Assembly (NCBI GenBank): GCA_001429555.1
Contig: LMSR01000015.1
Location: 171,969-235,968 of the forward strand
Length of the DNA: 64,000 bases
Reading direction: 5' to 3'
From: Nocardioides sp. Soil797
GTDB lineage: Bacteria > Actinomycetota > Actinomycetes > Propionibacteriales > Nocardioidaceae
Part shown: positions 8,737 to 17,990 of the stretch, piece after piece
How positions within the stretch are numbered: the stretch's first letter is position 1
Layout: every line of letters starts with the position of its first letter
Notes under the pieces: model-generated
The model's database searches: none
What the model was told of the DNA's origin: nothing
Seen by the model: the letters and a program-made list of their open reading frames with translations, nothing else
Made by a program: the position numbers and the translations under genes

Positions 8737-9809
8737 GCGAGGTCTCCGCACGGGAGCCGCGCGGCCAGGGCGGTGCCGTGGCCGGGGGCGGACTCGAGCG
8801 CGAAGGAACCGCCGAGCTCCGTGATGCGGGTGCGCATCGACTCGAGTCCGAAGCCACCGTTCTCGACTGCCAGTCCGTTGCCGTCGTCGACCACGTCCAG
8901 CGCCACCTCGTTGTCGAGGTAACTCAGGGTCACCGCCATCCGGGCCGCACCTGAGTGTCGGACGGCGTTGCCGATGGCTTCCTGCGCCACCCGGAGCAGA
9001 GCCACGTCATGGCCACCGGGCAGGGCGCGGGGCACACCGTCGACGCGGAACTCGGTGGCGGGGGAGTCGACCCGATCGGCGAGCCGGGCCAATGCCTCGG
9101 GCAGGGAACGCTCAGCGAGGTCTGCGGGCCCCTGGGAACGAACCAGGCGACGCGCCTCGACGAGGTTGGCCGCAGCCACCTCGCGTGCCTGGGCGATCAG
9201 GCCATCGGCCCGGTCGGGGTTGTTGGTGAGTTGCCCCTGCGCAGCACCGAGGAGCAGGTGGATGCTGCTGAGACCCTGGGCCAGGGTGTCGTGCACCTCG
9301 CGGGAGAAGCGTTCCCGCTCCTCGAGCTGGCCGCGACGCTCGCTCTCCTCATCGGCCGCACGCAACCCGAGCACCACGGCGATGGCCACGCCCGCGCCGA
9401 TGACCGGGCCGAGCACGGCACCCAGTTCCCACGACCCGCGGTGATGGGCGAAGCCGACGACGGCGACGACGGTCAGAGCACCGACCACCGGAACGGCGAC
9501 CCGCCGGGGGAGCACGTCGAGTGCCAGGAAGAACAACGGGAACGCCAGCCATACGCCCATCGGGGTCAGTACGACGAGGCCCACCCACACGAGGGACAAC
9601 AACGCACCCCACGCGTAGATCAGTGTCGGCCGATCGCCCAGCCGCAAGCCTGCGGCGTACACCAGGGCGAGGACGACGGTCATCGCCAGCACGGCGACGT
9701 CGGGGCCGCCGTCGATCGCCGAGATCGCGGTGACCAGGAGCAGTGCTGCCACCAGGAGGTGGGTGACCAGCTGCACCAGCGGTAGGGCGCGGCGCAGGGG
9801 AGGAGTCAC
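8733..9809 (-). CDS. Sensor histidine kinase (HisKA_3 type)
   Basis: Membrane kinase of 358 residues. About five or six hydrophobic segments fill residues 10-150 with no large extracellular loop, which suggests sensing within the membrane. The dimerisation helix ERERFSREVHDTLAQGLSSIH carries phospho-His173. The ATPase domain has VAQEAIGNAVRHSGA (N box) and DDGNGL and GFGLESMRTR (G boxes). GTG 9809 is chosen because TATGCT (9821-9816) ends six bases upstream. Its gene is divergent from an ABC permease/ATPase pair, a common arrangement in which the pair controls the transporter. Confidence 0.88.
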   Translation of the reverse strand: MTPPLRRALPLVQLVTHLLVAALLLVTAISAIDGGPDVAVLAMTVVLALVYAAGLRLGDRPTLIYAWGALLSLVWVGLVVLTPMGVWLAFPLFFLALDVLPRRVAVPVVGALTVVAVVGFAHHRGSWELGAVLGPVIGAGVAIAVVLGLRAADEESERRGQLEERERFSREVHDTLAQGLSSIHLLLGAAQGQLTNNPDRADGLIAQAREVAAANLVEARRLVRSQGPADLAERSLPEALARLADRVDSPATEFRVDGVPRALPGGHDVALLRVAQEAIGNAVRHSGAARMAVTLSYLDNEVALDVVDDGNGLAVENGGFGLESMRTRITELGGSFALESAPGHGTALAARLPCGDLA

Positions 9810-9957
9810 CGGGCCAGCATAGGCAGAACCGCGCCCCCACCAATCAGTCAAAAGGTTGATTGACGTGCCTTCTCAGGGGCGACGTGAAGACCGGCGGTTC
9901 CGACCAGACTCGAGGCGTGGCCATCACCGCGATGGCCCGGAAGTCAGGAGCAGCACG
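9810..9957. promoter_or_regulatory. Divergent promoter region kinase/ABC transporter
   Basis: It contains the leaderless -10 TATGCT for the kinase (9821-9816). Just beyond, around 9846-9865, is GTCA-N10-TGAC, whose centre includes TCAAAAGGTTGA, a plausible operator for the response regulator. An AGGAG Shine-Dalgarno precedes the transporter TTG start at 9958 by seven bases. Confidence 0.35.
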
Positions 9958-10965
9958 TTGTACGTCGGATGGCGGGACCTGGTCCATGCGAAGGGGCGAT
10001 TCACCTTGATGGCAGGGGTGGTGATGCTGATCGCCGTGCTCGTCGGGTTGCTCAGCGGGTTGACCCGGGGGCTGGCCGACGAGAGCACGTCCGCGATCAC
10101 CGGGCTGCACACCGAACGCCTGGTCTTCTCCGGGTCGTCGCCTGACTTCGCCTCCTCGCGGATCCCACTTGACGGTGGGCTGGAGGGTGACCCCTTGGGA
10201 GTGGCCACCAGCCGGGCCAGCACGGACGATCACACCGAGCCGGTCACTGTGATGGGCATACGCCCCGGTTCCTCCATCGCCCCTGACGCCGCCGACGTCG
10301 CCCCCGGCGCGGTCGTGCTCAGCGAGCCGATCGCCGCCGAGCTCGGACTCTCTGACGGTGACGAGCTGAGACTGGGCAGCACGACGTTCGTGGTGGCCGC
10401 GGTCCACGGTGAGGCTTCCTACTCCCACGTGCCCGTGGCCTGGATGGACCTGGCCGACTGGCAGTCGGTGACCGGCTCTGACGGGGCTGCCACCGTGATG
10501 GCCACCTCCAGTTCCGGTGCCCCTCCCGGCTTCACCAACGTCTCGCTCGACGACGCGCTGTCCGGAATCGGGGCCTTCACCTCCGAGAACGGGTCCCTCC
10601 AGCTGATCCGCGGTTTCCTCTTCGCGATCTCCGCCCTCGTCGTCGGTGCCTTCTTCACCGTCTGGACCATCCAGCGCTCCCGCGACATCGCAGTGCTGAA
10701 GGCACTCGGTGCCTCCACCACGTTCCTCGTCCGCGATGCCCTCGGCCAAGCACTGCTCCTGCTGGTCGCCGGCATCGGACTCGGGGCCGCAATCGTGTGG
10801 CTGGCGGGTGGATTCGCCCGGGACGTCGTCCCCTTCGTGCTCGACGCGGGCACGATCGGGCTCCCGTTGCTGGCCCTGATCCTCCTCGGTCTCGTCGGCG
10901 CCGCCCTCGCCGTACGCCGCGTCACCTCTGTCGATCCCCTCACCGCACTGGGGAGTGCACGATGA
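9958..10965 (+). CDS. ABC transporter permease, FtsX/MacB-like
   Basis: Integral membrane protein of 335 residues with one N-terminal transmembrane helix (RFTLMAGVVMLIAVLVGLL), a large external MacB-like domain (about 45-220), then three C-terminal helices typical of FtsX permeases (IRGFLFAISALVVGAFFTVW onward). TTG 9958 is chosen because AGGAG lies seven bases upstream and because the usual family start YVGWRDLVHAKGRF follows. Farther upstream in-frame codons would add an Arg-rich stretch that does not look like protein. It overlaps the ATPase gene as ATGA. Such pairs export peptides or lipids, or resist cell-envelope antibiotics. Confidence 0.8.
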   Translation: MYVGWRDLVHAKGRFTLMAGVVMLIAVLVGLLSGLTRGLADESTSAITGLHTERLVFSGSSPDFASSRIPLDGGLEGDPLGVATSRASTDDHTEPVTVMGIRPGSSIAPDAADVAPGAVVLSEPIAAELGLSDGDELRLGSTTFVVAAVHGEASYSHVPVAWMDLADWQSVTGSDGAATVMATSSSGAPPGFTNVSLDDALSGIGAFTSENGSLQLIRGFLFAISALVVGAFFTVWTIQRSRDIAVLKALGASTTFLVRDALGQALLLLVAGIGLGAAIVWLAGGFARDVVPFVLDAGTIGLPLLALILLGLVGAALAVRRVTSVDPLTALGSAR

Positions 10966-11669
10966 ACGCCCTGGAGATGAGCGATGTCACCCTCACCTAC
11001 CCCGATGGCACCGCACGGCTGACCGCTGTCGACCGGGCCACGCTCAGCGTCGCTCGCGGGGAGCTGGTGGCTCTGGTGGGCCCGTCCGGCTCAGGCAAGT
11101 CGTCGTTGCTGGCCGTGGCCGCCACGCTGATCACGCCTGACTCCGGCCGCGTGGTCGTGGACGGCATCGACACCGCGGGCCTGTCCCGTTCGGCCCGCAC
11201 GTCGTTGCGCCGCGACCACGTCGGGCTGGTCTTCCAACAGCCCAACCTGATCGACTCACTCAGCGCACTCGACCAGCTCACCGTGACCGCGACTCTGGCG
11301 GGACGGTCCCGCCGAGGTGCGGAGGCGGAGGCACGCAGCCTGCTGGCCGAGGTCGGGCTGGAGGGTCAGGCGAAGAAGCTGCCCGCCCAGCTCTCCGGAG
11401 GGCAGCGCCAGCGCATCAACATCGCCCGTGCGCTGATGGGATCGCCCGCGCTGTTGTTGGTCGACGAGCCCACCTCGGCGCTCGACCACGAGCGAGGGGC
11501 AGCAGTCATGGACCTGATCCGGGACATGACCACGTCGATGGATGTCGGGACCGTTCTGGTCACCCACGACACCGGGCAGCTGAAGCCCGGTGACCGAACT
11601 GTCGAGTGCCACGACGGCAGGCTGAGCGAGACCACCGACGGGGAGCCGTCGTTCGTCGGTGCGGGGTGA
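10962..11669 (+). CDS. ABC transporter ATP-binding protein (MacB/LolD-like)
   Basis: ATPase of 235 residues that powers the FtsX-like permease encoded just upstream. Walker A GPSGSGKSS is at 40-48, the Q-loop at LVFQQPN (about 89-95), signature LSGGQRQRINIARAL at 144-158, Walker B LLLVDEP with Asp168-Glu169, and the H-loop LVTHD follows. All motifs are intact. The ATG overlaps the permease stop. Confidence 0.9.
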   Translation: MNALEMSDVTLTYPDGTARLTAVDRATLSVARGELVALVGPSGSGKSSLLAVAATLITPDSGRVVVDGIDTAGLSRSARTSLRRDHVGLVFQQPNLIDSLSALDQLTVTATLAGRSRRGAEAEARSLLAEVGLEGQAKKLPAQLSGGQRQRINIARALMGSPALLLVDEPTSALDHERGAAVMDLIRDMTTSMDVGTVLVTHDTGQLKPGDRTVECHDGRLSETTDGEPSFVGAG

Positions 11670-11688
11670 GATCCGGGTCGCAGCTGCC

Positions 11689-12354
11689 TCACATCTCGTG
11701 GGCGAGTGTGCCCTCGTGGATGGTCAGTACGACGTCAGCCTGCTGCGCCGCAACCGGGTCGTTGGTCGTCATCACCACGATCGCACCACGATCGCTCTCG
11801 CGTCGCAGGGCGGCAATCACCCGTTCACGAGTGGCGGAGTCCAACTCACTGGTGGGCTCGTCAGCCAGGAGCACGGACGGACGGGATGCGAGCGCCCGGG
11901 CGATCGCCACGCGCTGCTGCTGACCTCCGGAGAGCTCCTCGATCAAGTGCTCGCCGACGTCTTCCAGGCCCAGGGCCCGCAGTGCCTCATCGCTGCGCTC
12001 GGCGGCTTCCCCGGGGCTGAGTCCCGACGAGGTGGCCGCCACGAACAGGTTCTCGTTCGCCGTCAGGGTGCCCACCAATCCGTTGCCCTGGGGGATGAGC
12101 GCGACCCCCAACCGGGCGGCACGGTCACGGTCGGTGAGGGCAACGCCTCCCAGAGTCACGGTGCCGTTGCTCAACCGAGTGGCAGCGGCCAGGGCCCACA
12201 GCAGGGTGGACTTCCCTGAACCGGATGGGCCGTGGACGGCGGTGAAGGACCCCGGAGTGAGCGTGAGGTCGACGCTGCGAAGCGCTGTGACGTCGCCGTG
12301 GACGACACACACTCCTTCGACCACGAGCTGTCTCGCCGTGTTCGACGCAGTCAA
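11689..12354 (-). CDS. ABC transporter ATP-binding protein (intact signature)
   Basis: ATPase of 221 residues and last gene of a three-gene unit with a second ATPase and a giant permease. Walker A GPSGSGKST is at 42-50, signature LSGGQQQRVAIARAL near 141-155, and Walker B VLLADEPTSELD after it. The H-loop histidine position reads VVMTTND, so the switch His appears replaced by Asn/Thr. TTG start at 12354 overlaps the preceding stop (TTGA), which supports translational coupling. Confidence 0.85.
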   Translation of the reverse strand: MTASNTARQLVVEGVCVVHGDVTALRSVDLTLTPGSFTAVHGPSGSGKSTLLWALAAATRLSNGTVTLGGVALTDRDRAARLGVALIPQGNGLVGTLTANENLFVAATSSGLSPGEAAERSDEALRALGLEDVGEHLIEELSGGQQQRVAIARALASRPSVLLADEPTSELDSATRERVIAALRRESDRGAIVVMTTNDPVAAQQADVVLTIHEGTLAHEM

Positions 12355-13211
12355 GGTCTGCCTCCCGATTCCTCGTGCTCCTCGACGAGGAGCACGTAGC
12401 GGCCGTCGTCGAGGTGGAACTTCACGAGGGTTCCCGGAGGAAGGTCCAGCCGAGCGTGCTCCGGCAGCACCAGGGAACCGTCTGCGGTCACCACGGCGTA
12501 CTCCTCACCGGAGCGTCCTTCGCCGCCGATACGGCCATCGCGGATCGTCACCGTGCGCGGCAGGAAGTCCGCGACCTCGGGATCGTGGGTCACCAAGATG
12601 ATCGTGGTGCCCGTGACCCGGTTGATGTCCGAGAGGGTCTGGAGCACACCATCGCGAGACACATGGTCGAGCTGGCTGGTGGGCTCGTCGGCCAGGAGCA
12701 GGCCGGGGCCGTTGGAGATCGCCACCGCGATCGCCAGCCGCTGCAGTCGAGCGGGCGAGAGGTCGCCGAGAGGACGCGTGGCCACGTCTTCGAGCCTGAC
12801 GCTGGCCAAGATCTCGGTCGGCTCCGGCATCACGACTCCGTCGCTCCGAGCAGCCGATTGCGCGAACCTGACGTTCTCCAGCGGATTCAGGAACGGCATC
12901 AGGTTGCGAGCCGCTCCCTGCAGCATCAGCGAGACGACCCCGCGACGGAGTCCGTCGAGCTCGGCCTCCGTGGCGTTCGACAGCTCCACGTCATCGACGA
13001 AGATCCGGCCCGCACTGGGCCGGAAGAACCCCGCAAGAAGATTGAGAAGCGTCGACTTGCCGGCTCCCGAGGGACCGAGCAGACCGATGAACTCGCCGGG
13101 GAGCACATCGAGGTCGACCCCCGACAGGGCAGCCACATCGTTGCCCTCCCGGCGATAGATGTGGACCAGTCCTCGGGTACGGACCGCCACTCTGTCGGCA
13201 CGTCGCGTCAC
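12351..13211 (-). CDS. ABC transporter ATP-binding protein with degenerate signature
   Basis: ATPase of 286 residues. Walker A GPSGAGKST is at 46-54 and Walker B LLLADEPTSQLDH with H-loop LVTHD are intact, but the ABC signature reads LSPARLQRLAIA (from 151) instead of LSGGQ. The C-terminal ~65 residues after the nucleotide domain form an extra module (EYAVVTADGSLVLPEHARLDL and onward). GTG 13211 overlaps the stop of the permease gene (GTGTGA). Paired with the neighbouring ATPase it would give an asymmetric heterodimer with one standard and one altered catalytic site. Confidence 0.82.
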   Translation of the reverse strand: MTRRADRVAVRTRGLVHIYRREGNDVAALSGVDLDVLPGEFIGLLGPSGAGKSTLLNLLAGFFRPSAGRIFVDDVELSNATEAELDGLRRGVVSLMLQGAARNLMPFLNPLENVRFAQSAARSDGVVMPEPTEILASVRLEDVATRPLGDLSPARLQRLAIAVAISNGPGLLLADEPTSQLDHVSRDGVLQTLSDINRVTGTTIILVTHDPEVADFLPRTVTIRDGRIGGEGRSGEEYAVVTADGSLVLPEHARLDLPPGTLVKFHLDDGRYVLLVEEHEESGGRP

Positions 13212-16200
13212 ACCGCCTCCCTCACTCGGTCCACCCCGGAGCGGTGAGACAGGTTGACGCCGATCAGCGCACCGGTGCCGGCGAGAACGAAGAGCGCGAC
13301 CACTGCCGCCGGGACCACGGCCCACCAGGCCGTGGAGAGGTCGAGCAGCGAGACCTCGGGATCGGTGGCGAAGAACGGGACGATCGGCAGCGCGATCCTC
13401 GCCGCCACGACACCGGTGACGGTTCCCGCTGCGACCCCCACCAGTACGGCCGGAAGCTGGGCCGCGACCGCCATTCGACGTACGCCTCGGGCCGAGACAC
13501 CACTCAGCCGCAACGCCGCCAGGTCGCGGGTGCCAGCACGCCACCCGGCGGCCGCCACGACGATGAGCACCATCGCGGCGAGGAGCAGGCCCAGAACGCC
13601 CACGACCAGGGCGAGTCGCAGACTCCACGCCGCAGTCGTGCCGCGCAGTTCCCGATCCAGGGCGCTCTGGCGACGAACGTCCGTGATCACGAGCCCGTGG
13701 TCCGACAACGACTGCTCGACGGTCGTCACCAGTGACGGCGAGTCGAGCCATATCTCCATTGCCGCATCGGGACGGCCGGGCGCGATGCGTTCGAGCGCTT
13801 CGAGGTTGGCCAACAGAGTGCGGTCGTTGGAAGCCGGCACGTGAGCGACCGTCCCGGCGACCTCGGTCGGGACACTGAGACCGTCAAGTCCCGGCGCCGT
13901 GTCGATCACGTCCTGGGTGACTTCGGCGCGGGCCTCAGTGGCGACCACCGGCACCGTCGTCGGCAACCACGTCGTCGACAGATCGGTGATGGAGGCGCCG
14001 CTGGTCCTGATGTCGAAGCCGACTGTGCCGTCGTCAGCTGTCGAGGTCACCGTCACCTCAGGAGTGTCGACCGGTCGCCAGCCACCCCTCGGGTCCAGTC
14101 GGATCGCGTTCCCGTCGACGCTGAATCGGTCAAGGGAGAGCTGCCCCCGGATGCTGGACCCGGGGACCGTGCGCAGCCGGATTCCCGTGACGGTGCACCC
14201 GTCCTCGCAGGACATTGCGAACGCCGCCCGCACCGTGGTGTCGCCCGGGAGACCCTGGGCGACGCGGGTCTCCCACGCCCCCGACTCGTCCTGCACGTGC
14301 AGGGAGAGGTCCACCGGGGTCCGATGCCCATCGGGCTGACGAGCCTCCAGCCCATCGGCGATCACTCGGATCCGGGCCCTTCGCCCAGTCACGCGCAGTG
14401 GTTCGGCGTCGCCGACCCCCAATGCAGTCCACACGTCCGGCGACGGTTCGCCACCGGGGTGCAGGGCCACCCTCGCGAAGGACTCCGGATCCACCGCCAA
14501 CACCTGGGGTGCATCTGTGCCGGGCGACTTGATCCGGGCCACGGGGGTGGCGTGGTCGCCGCCCGCATCCGCGTCTGTCGCGACGGCACGCAGCTGAGCC
14601 ACGGTGCCCCCCTCCGCGGAGACCACGACGGCGGCACCGGCACGGTGCGCGGCAGCCGCTGACCAGTTGCGCTCCGCGACCGCGTAGGCGTTGGTGGAGA
14701 ATGCGGCCGCCGCGGCAGCGACGGTCACCATCGCGACGGTGCGAGCAGCGGTCCCGCTGCGAGCCGCGTCCAGCAGGGCGATCGCGCCCACCAGTCGCCC
14801 CCGACGCAGAACTCGGCGTCCGAACAGCGCGCTCACGGGTCCGGTCAGGTGCGCGAGCAGGATGCCGACCACCACTGACAGCAGGACCGGCACTCCGAGC
14901 GCGACCGACCCAGTGGCATCTCCCAGGATGATCGCGATCAGTGCAGACGTCGCGGCTGCGACCGAGACCGCGGCAAGCACACCCACTCGCCAAAGCGGTC
15001 GTCGCAGCGGAACACGTCGGAACAACTGGGCCACCGGCTCGCGGCCGAAGCGATGCGCCACCACCATCACTGCGGCGCTCAGCAGGAGCGCCGCGAGACC
15101 GACGGCGAGCAGCAGACGAAGATCGAGCTCCGGGACACCGAGGTCGCCGTCCATGAGCCACCACCTGCTCAGGGAGCAACCAAGTATCGCCAGGACACCT
15201 CCGGGTGGGACGCCCGCGAGCACGAGCGGCAGCAGCTCCCGCACCACGAAACGCCGGGCGCCCCGGCGACCACCCCCGCGCAATCGCACCAAGGCAACCT
15301 CCGGGCGACGCTCCTCGGCGGCGGCACGGAGCGCCAGCCAGAGCACGACCAGAGCGAGCAGCGCCAGCTGGGCCATCAGCAGGGGCACCGTGACCCGGGC
15401 CGTCTCGGCCTGGGCCTCCAGATCATCGGCAATGGCGCTGATCGAGGACTCGACCGAGATGTCAGACCCGGTCCGCGTGAGAAGCTCCGCCCGGAGCCGA
15501 TCAATCTCGCGGGCGAGCAGGGCCACCTCGTCCGGACCCACCAAGCTCTTGCGGAGCGCCAGACCGACGTACGACGCCTGGGCGGGCAGCAAGGCCGTCC
15601 GGTTCTCCGAGAAGGTGTTCTCGTCGGCTATCCAGGCGTCGTGGAACCTCTTCGGAGGCGGCCCCGGATCAGTCGTTCCGGACCATCCACCGAGTCGATT
15701 GCCTGCCCACCTGTCGTCTCGCTCAGACCAGTCGGCGGCGTCGTAGGAGCCGACCACGCTGAGCCGGACGCCAGTTGTGATCGCCCTGGAGGACCCGTCA
15801 GGCTGGACCTTCTGGAACCGCTCGCCGGTCACCCGAATCCGGTCCCCGATCCGGATGCCGTAGATCTTGCGGTCGGTGTCACTGACCAGGATCTCCCCTG
15901 GTGCAGTGGGACACGCTCCGTCCGTGATCGTCACAAGTCGACACTGGTCGGGCTGCGAGATGACCGTGCCCGTGGAGTTGGGGGCGCCGTGCTCCACCGT
16001 CGCGTTGGCCGTCTGACCGGCGACCGGGGTGCCGTAGTACCCCCGGACACGGTCGGGCACCACATCCATGAGCTCGTCGACGCGAAGTGGGGCGGACGTC
16101 GGCCCAGCCGAGGTGAAGTCGCTCTCGTCGTACGTGGTGGTCGAGGTGAGCACCAGACTGGTGGCCAGGCTGGGCGCCCGATCCAGTTGCTGGACCGTGG

Positions 16201-16315
16201 CCTCGCCCTGCATCGCCCGGGCATAGAGGGGCGCGAAGGCCACGCAGGCGGTCAGTGTTGTTGCCAGCAGGATGAGCGTGACGGCCTCCAGCGGCCGGTT
16301 TCGGACCCGCCTCAT
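13208..16315 (-). CDS. Giant FtsX-like ABC permease (two FtsX repeats)
   Basis: Membrane protein of 1035 residues. An N-terminal helix (EAVTLILLATTLTACVAFAPLYA) is followed by a large external domain (to about 300), a block of several helices (TVPLLMAQLALLALVVLWLAL onward, about 310-520), a second external domain (about 540-880), and a C-terminal block of three or four helices (SLRLALVVGVLGLLLAAMVL onward). This is the duplicated FtsX layout, so one polypeptide can serve as the whole transmembrane part. A TAGGGT -10-like hexamer (16361-16356) and a GGGGGCGGG sequence precede the ATG. Substrate unknown. Confidence 0.8.
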   Translation of the reverse strand: MRRVRNRPLEAVTLILLATTLTACVAFAPLYARAMQGEATVQQLDRAPSLATSLVLTSTTTYDESDFTSAGPTSAPLRVDELMDVVPDRVRGYYGTPVAGQTANATVEHGAPNSTGTVISQPDQCRLVTITDGACPTAPGEILVSDTDRKIYGIRIGDRIRVTGERFQKVQPDGSSRAITTGVRLSVVGSYDAADWSERDDRWAGNRLGGWSGTTDPGPPPKRFHDAWIADENTFSENRTALLPAQASYVGLALRKSLVGPDEVALLAREIDRLRAELLTRTGSDISVESSISAIADDLEAQAETARVTVPLLMAQLALLALVVLWLALRAAAEERRPEVALVRLRGGGRRGARRFVVRELLPLVLAGVPPGGVLAILGCSLSRWWLMDGDLGVPELDLRLLLAVGLAALLLSAAVMVVAHRFGREPVAQLFRRVPLRRPLWRVGVLAAVSVAAATSALIAIILGDATGSVALGVPVLLSVVVGILLAHLTGPVSALFGRRVLRRGRLVGAIALLDAARSGTAARTVAMVTVAAAAAAFSTNAYAVAERNWSAAAAHRAGAAVVVSAEGGTVAQLRAVATDADAGGDHATPVARIKSPGTDAPQVLAVDPESFARVALHPGGEPSPDVWTALGVGDAEPLRVTGRRARIRVIADGLEARQPDGHRTPVDLSLHVQDESGAWETRVAQGLPGDTTVRAAFAMSCEDGCTVTGIRLRTVPGSSIRGQLSLDRFSVDGNAIRLDPRGGWRPVDTPEVTVTSTADDGTVGFDIRTSGASITDLSTTWLPTTVPVVATEARAEVTQDVIDTAPGLDGLSVPTEVAGTVAHVPASNDRTLLANLEALERIAPGRPDAAMEIWLDSPSLVTTVEQSLSDHGLVITDVRRQSALDRELRGTTAAWSLRLALVVGVLGLLLAAMVLIVVAAAGWRAGTRDLAALRLSGVSARGVRRMAVAAQLPAVLVGVAAGTVTGVVAARIALPIVPFFATDPEVSLLDLSTAWWAVVPAAVVALFVLAGTGALIGVNLSHRSGVDRVREAV

Positions 16316-16497
16316 CCCGCCCCCGATCTCGCAGCCCTGGCATCACGTGCGAGCCACCCTACGCCCGCATCGCCGTCGTGGGACGGACCTCTGGGCCAGG
16401 TGCGTTGGGGGGTGGGCTCGCGTCGCAGGGCAGTCCGCAGCGCCCACTGATCACCAGGAAATGAAGAAAAGGCCCCGTGGAGCCGGGGCCTTTCCAG
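16316..16497. promoter_or_regulatory. Promoter region of the giant permease operon and tRNA terminator
   Basis: The minus-strand TAGGGT (16361-16356) could be the -10 for the ABC operon, leaving a leader of about 40 bases. The right part holds the tRNA terminator (16468-16493). Nothing else is seen. Confidence 0.35.
16468..16493 (-). terminator. Rho-independent terminator of tRNA-Leu
   Basis: A perfect 10-bp stem (AAAGGCCCCG/CGGGGCCTTT) with a six-base loop. Read on the minus strand it is followed by TTTTCTTC, so it looks like a classical intrinsic terminator five bases beyond the tRNA 3' end. Confidence 0.8.
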
Positions 16498-16583
16498 TGT
16501 CCGAGGGGGGACTTGAACCCCCACGCCCTAATACGGGCACTAGCACCTCAAGCTAGCGCGTCTGCCAATTCCGCCACCCGGAC
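16498..16583 (-). tRNA. tRNA-Leu (anticodon GAG)
   Basis: An 86-base class II tRNA. The acceptor stem pairs GTCCGGG with CTCGGAC (one G-U). The D-arm is GTGGCGGAATTGGCAGACGC, and the anticodon stem-loop is CTAGC-TTGAGGT-GCTAG with GAG in the middle. The long variable arm is TGCCCGTATTAGGGCG, and the T-arm is GGGGGTTCAAGTCCCCC. The discriminator is A at 16498 and CCA is not encoded. Confidence 0.95.
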
Positions 16584-16661
16584 GAGTGCTGGAGAACTGT
16601 AGCAAGAGAGCCTGGAAAAACTCACATCGGCCCCACTGGCAACTGATGCAAGGATGGGGGC

Positions 16662-17990
16662 ATGTCTGAAGTCGCTGGTCCGCAGACCAACAGCAAGGGC
16701 TATGACCCCTCCACCGAAGTCGTCGAGCTGTGCCGGGACCTGATCAGGATCGACACCTCCAACTACGGGGACGAGGACGGGCCGGGGGAGCGCAAGGCCG
16801 CCGAGCTCGTCGCGGAGCTACTCGATGAGGTGGGCATCTCGAGCAACCTCTACGAGTCCGAGCCGGGGCGTACGTCGCTCATCGCGCGCTGGGGTGACGG
16901 CCCCGGCGAGCCGCTCCTGCTGCACGGACACCTTGACGTCGTACCGGCCGCGGCCGAGGACTGGCAGGTGGACCCGTTCGCCGGCGAGATCATGGACGGC
17001 TACCTCTGGGGCCGCGGCACCGTCGACATGAAGGACTTCGACGCGATGGTGCTCTCCACCATCCGCGCGCGTGCCCGCGCCGGCGCGGAGCCGAACCGGC
17101 CGTTGGTGCTCTGCTTCACCGCCGACGAGGAGGCCGGCGGCCACAAGGGCGCCGAGTACCTCATCGACCACCACGCCGACGAGCTCGCCGACTGCACCGA
17201 GGCCATCGGCGAGGTCGGCGGGTTCACCACCACCGTGCGCGGCAAGCGCATCTATCTCGTCGAGGCCGCCGAGAAGGGCATGGCCTGGATGAAGCTGACC
17301 GCCCGTGGCTCGGCAGGCCACGGGTCGATGATCAATCACGACAACGCGGTCACCGAGCTGGCCGGAGCGGTGGCCCGCATCGGTTCCCACGACTGGCCCG
17401 TGCGCCTCACCCCTTCGATGGAGGTGTTGTTGGCCTCGGTCGCCCAGATCGCCGGCACCGAGGCGACACCGGAGAACGCCGGTGCCCTGGTCGAGGAGTT
17501 CGAGAGCTCCGCACGCATGCTTGGCGCTGTCATCCGCAACACCACGAACCCCACGATGCTGCAGGCCGGCTACAAGGTGAACGTGATCCCCACGGAGGCG
17601 GCTGCCTACGTCGACGGACGCTTCCTGCCCGGGTACGAAGACGAGTTCTTCGCCACGCTGGCCGACCTCTGTGGCGAGAACGTCACGTGGGAGTTCGTCT
17701 CGAAGCAGCAGCCGTGGGACTCGCCGTACGAAGGCAAGATCGTGGATGCGATGAACCAGTCGATCCTGGGTGAGGACCCCGACGGCATCGTGGCGCCCTA
17801 CCTCATGTCCGGCGGCACGGACGCGAAGCACTTCCGCAAGCTGGGCATGCAGTCCTACGGCTTCGCGCCGCTCAAGCTGCCGCCCGACCTCGACTTCGGC
17901 TCGCTCTTCCACGGCGTCGACGAGCGCGTGCCCGTGGACGCCCTCGAGTTCGGCGCCCGCGTCTTCGACCGATTCCTCGACCTGGCCTGA
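16662..17990 (+). CDS. M20/M25/M40 family metallopeptidase
   Basis: Zinc-dependent exopeptidase or deacylase of 442 residues. Metal ligands and catalytic residues are visible in order: LLLHGHLDVVPA (His, catalytic Asp), WGRGTVDMKD (bridging Asp), FTADEEAGG (catalytic Glu and ligand Glu), EVGG, and the C-terminal SGGTDAKHF (last His ligand). A dimerisation lid domain lies at about 200-310. Closest in layout to actinobacterial dipeptidase/carboxypeptidase Ss1-like proteins; the exact substrate is not decidable. A GGATGGGGGC sequence precedes ATG 16662. It stands alone after the tRNA gene. Confidence 0.88.
   Translation: MSEVAGPQTNSKGYDPSTEVVELCRDLIRIDTSNYGDEDGPGERKAAELVAELLDEVGISSNLYESEPGRTSLIARWGDGPGEPLLLHGHLDVVPAAAEDWQVDPFAGEIMDGYLWGRGTVDMKDFDAMVLSTIRARARAGAEPNRPLVLCFTADEEAGGHKGAEYLIDHHADELADCTEAIGEVGGFTTTVRGKRIYLVEAAEKGMAWMKLTARGSAGHGSMINHDNAVTELAGAVARIGSHDWPVRLTPSMEVLLASVAQIAGTEATPENAGALVEEFESSARMLGAVIRNTTNPTMLQAGYKVNVIPTEAAAYVDGRFLPGYEDEFFATLADLCGENVTWEFVSKQQPWDSPYEGKIVDAMNQSILGEDPDGIVAPYLMSGGTDAKHFRKLGMQSYGFAPLKLPPDLDFGSLFHGVDERVPVDALEFGARVFDRFLDLA

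Noticed and set aside
9856-9957. Longer N-terminus of the ABC permease
   Set aside because: It would add an Arg-rich stretch unlike the family, and the AGGAG site supports TTG 9958.
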